64,000 nt of DNA, taken from positions 89,854-153,853 of the forward strand of contig NZ_QUKD01000008.1 in assembly GCF_003480915.1 (NCBI RefSeq), read 5' to 3'. The notes under the pieces were generated by a model that was not told the origin of the DNA, ran no database searches, and worked only from the letters and a program-made list of their open reading frames with translations. Positions within the stretch are counted from its first letter, which is position 1. Every line of letters begins with the position of its first letter. Made by a program: the position numbers and the translations under genes. Of the stretch, positions 63,704 to 64,000 are shown piece after piece. Source of the stretch: Parabacteroides sp. TM07-1AC. GTDB lineage: Bacteria > Bacteroidota > Bacteroidia > Bacteroidales > Tannerellaceae.

Positions 63704-63830
63704 GTCTAACCAATGTTGGTCAGGCCGACGAACCCTCTCTGGTCAGGAAGCCTTCCTAACGTTGGTCAGCCTCCCTAACCAACGTTAGTCGGAGTGTCTA
63801 ACTAACAGTTGGTCAGATAGCCTAACCAAG
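63704..63830. repeat. 23-bp-period palindrome array inside carAB (patch D)
   Basis: The right-arm motif GGTCAG (or AGTCGG) starts at 63718, 63741, 63764, 63787 and 63811, with steps of 23, 23, 23 and 24 bp. Each is preceded by a CTAAC or CGAAC left arm; the centres read CAATGTTG, CTCTCT, AACGTT, AACGTT and AACAGTT. A sixth left arm (CTAACCAAGG) ends the array. It fills most of the 195-bp gap between carA and carB. Confidence 0.8.
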
Positions 63831-63858
63831 GAGAGGAAGAAAATACCTACCTCACCAC

Positions 63859-64000
63859 CTATAGTAACTCAACGAATTTATCAAACATAAACTCCGTATC
63901 CGTCGGCCCGCTACAAGCCTCGGGATGGAACTGCGACGAGAAGAAAGGTTTCGTTTTATGCTTGATACCTTCGTTCGTACCGTCATTCATATTGATAAAA
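63859..64000 (-). CDS. carA: Carbamoyl-phosphate synthase, small subunit, C-terminal end
   Basis: The minus-strand frame entering at the window edge reads [15 protein letters not shown], then [26 protein letters not shown] and a stop at 63859-63861. The QFHPEA segment is the end of the class-I glutamine amidotransferase site, with catalytic His and Glu. CarA releases ammonia from glutamine for CarB, encoded next on the same strand. Confidence 0.93.
   Translation of the reverse strand, partial: FINMNDGTNEGIKHKTKPFFSSQFHPEACSGPTDTEFMFDKFVELL

Noticed and set aside
63704..63830. Possible CRISPR array
   Set aside because: Units are contiguous 23-bp near-palindromes without unique spacers, and no cas gene is present.

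Overview
The window is a chromosomal segment of a Bacteroidales bacterium, most likely a gut Parabacteroides or a close relative. This rests on four SusC/SusD pairs, TAnnTTTG-type -7 promoter elements (mostly TATCTTTG) in front of many genes, start regions that are A-rich and lack Shine-Dalgarno sites, a GldB-like lipoprotein, and the Bacteroidetes-type HU protein beside a VirE-type primase. The genus assignment is inference. No tRNA, rRNA, CRISPR array, transposase or integrase was found.

Layout. Positions 1-6470 hold a sugar block on the plus strand: the end of galM, a glucose/galactose permease, galK, a Nudix-fold regulator with a degenerate Nudix box, transketolase and rpiB. A carboxyltransferase-like enzyme (6578-8161, minus) follows; it appears to have lost two metal ligands. 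Positions 8225-35307 form a SusC/SusD island: SusCD1 and SusCD2 on the minus strand, SusCD3 and SusCD4 on the plus strand. It has no glycoside hydrolase, sigma/anti-sigma pair or hybrid two-component regulator. Two paralogous secreted proteins (13636-14307 and 34669-35307) each sit downstream of a SusCD pair. An HU-like gene and a VirE-type gene broken by an internal deletion lie between SusCD3 and SusCD4.

Positions 35436-64000 are mostly housekeeping and single genes: FKBP-like lipoprotein, M28 peptidase, carbonic anhydrase, HAD hydrolase, aldo/keto reductase, DUF1186-like protein, pyruvate:ferredoxin oxidoreductase, AAA/DUF4143 ATPase, divergent ilvE and metF, metallophosphoesterase, DNA polymerase III delta-prime subunit, MATE exporter, GldB-like lipoprotein, ABC-F protein with a possible attenuator, Tat-exported aldo/keto reductase, the lutABC lactate-oxidation operon, a ParE-type toxin-antitoxin pair, and carAB (carA cut by the window end).

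Two structures stand out. First, five intergenic patches (about 6478-6568, 26996-27077, 48705-48806, 52740-52813, 63704-63830) are short arrays of near-palindromes repeating every 22 or 23 bp. Each patch has its own sequence, and three are also symmetrical as a whole. Second, all four susC leaders carry a hairpin with CGCCAAA in or beside its loop, 32-38 nt before the start codon. Three of the four also have an AGTTCT-TTT-AGAACT-type inverted repeat 141-144 nt before the start.
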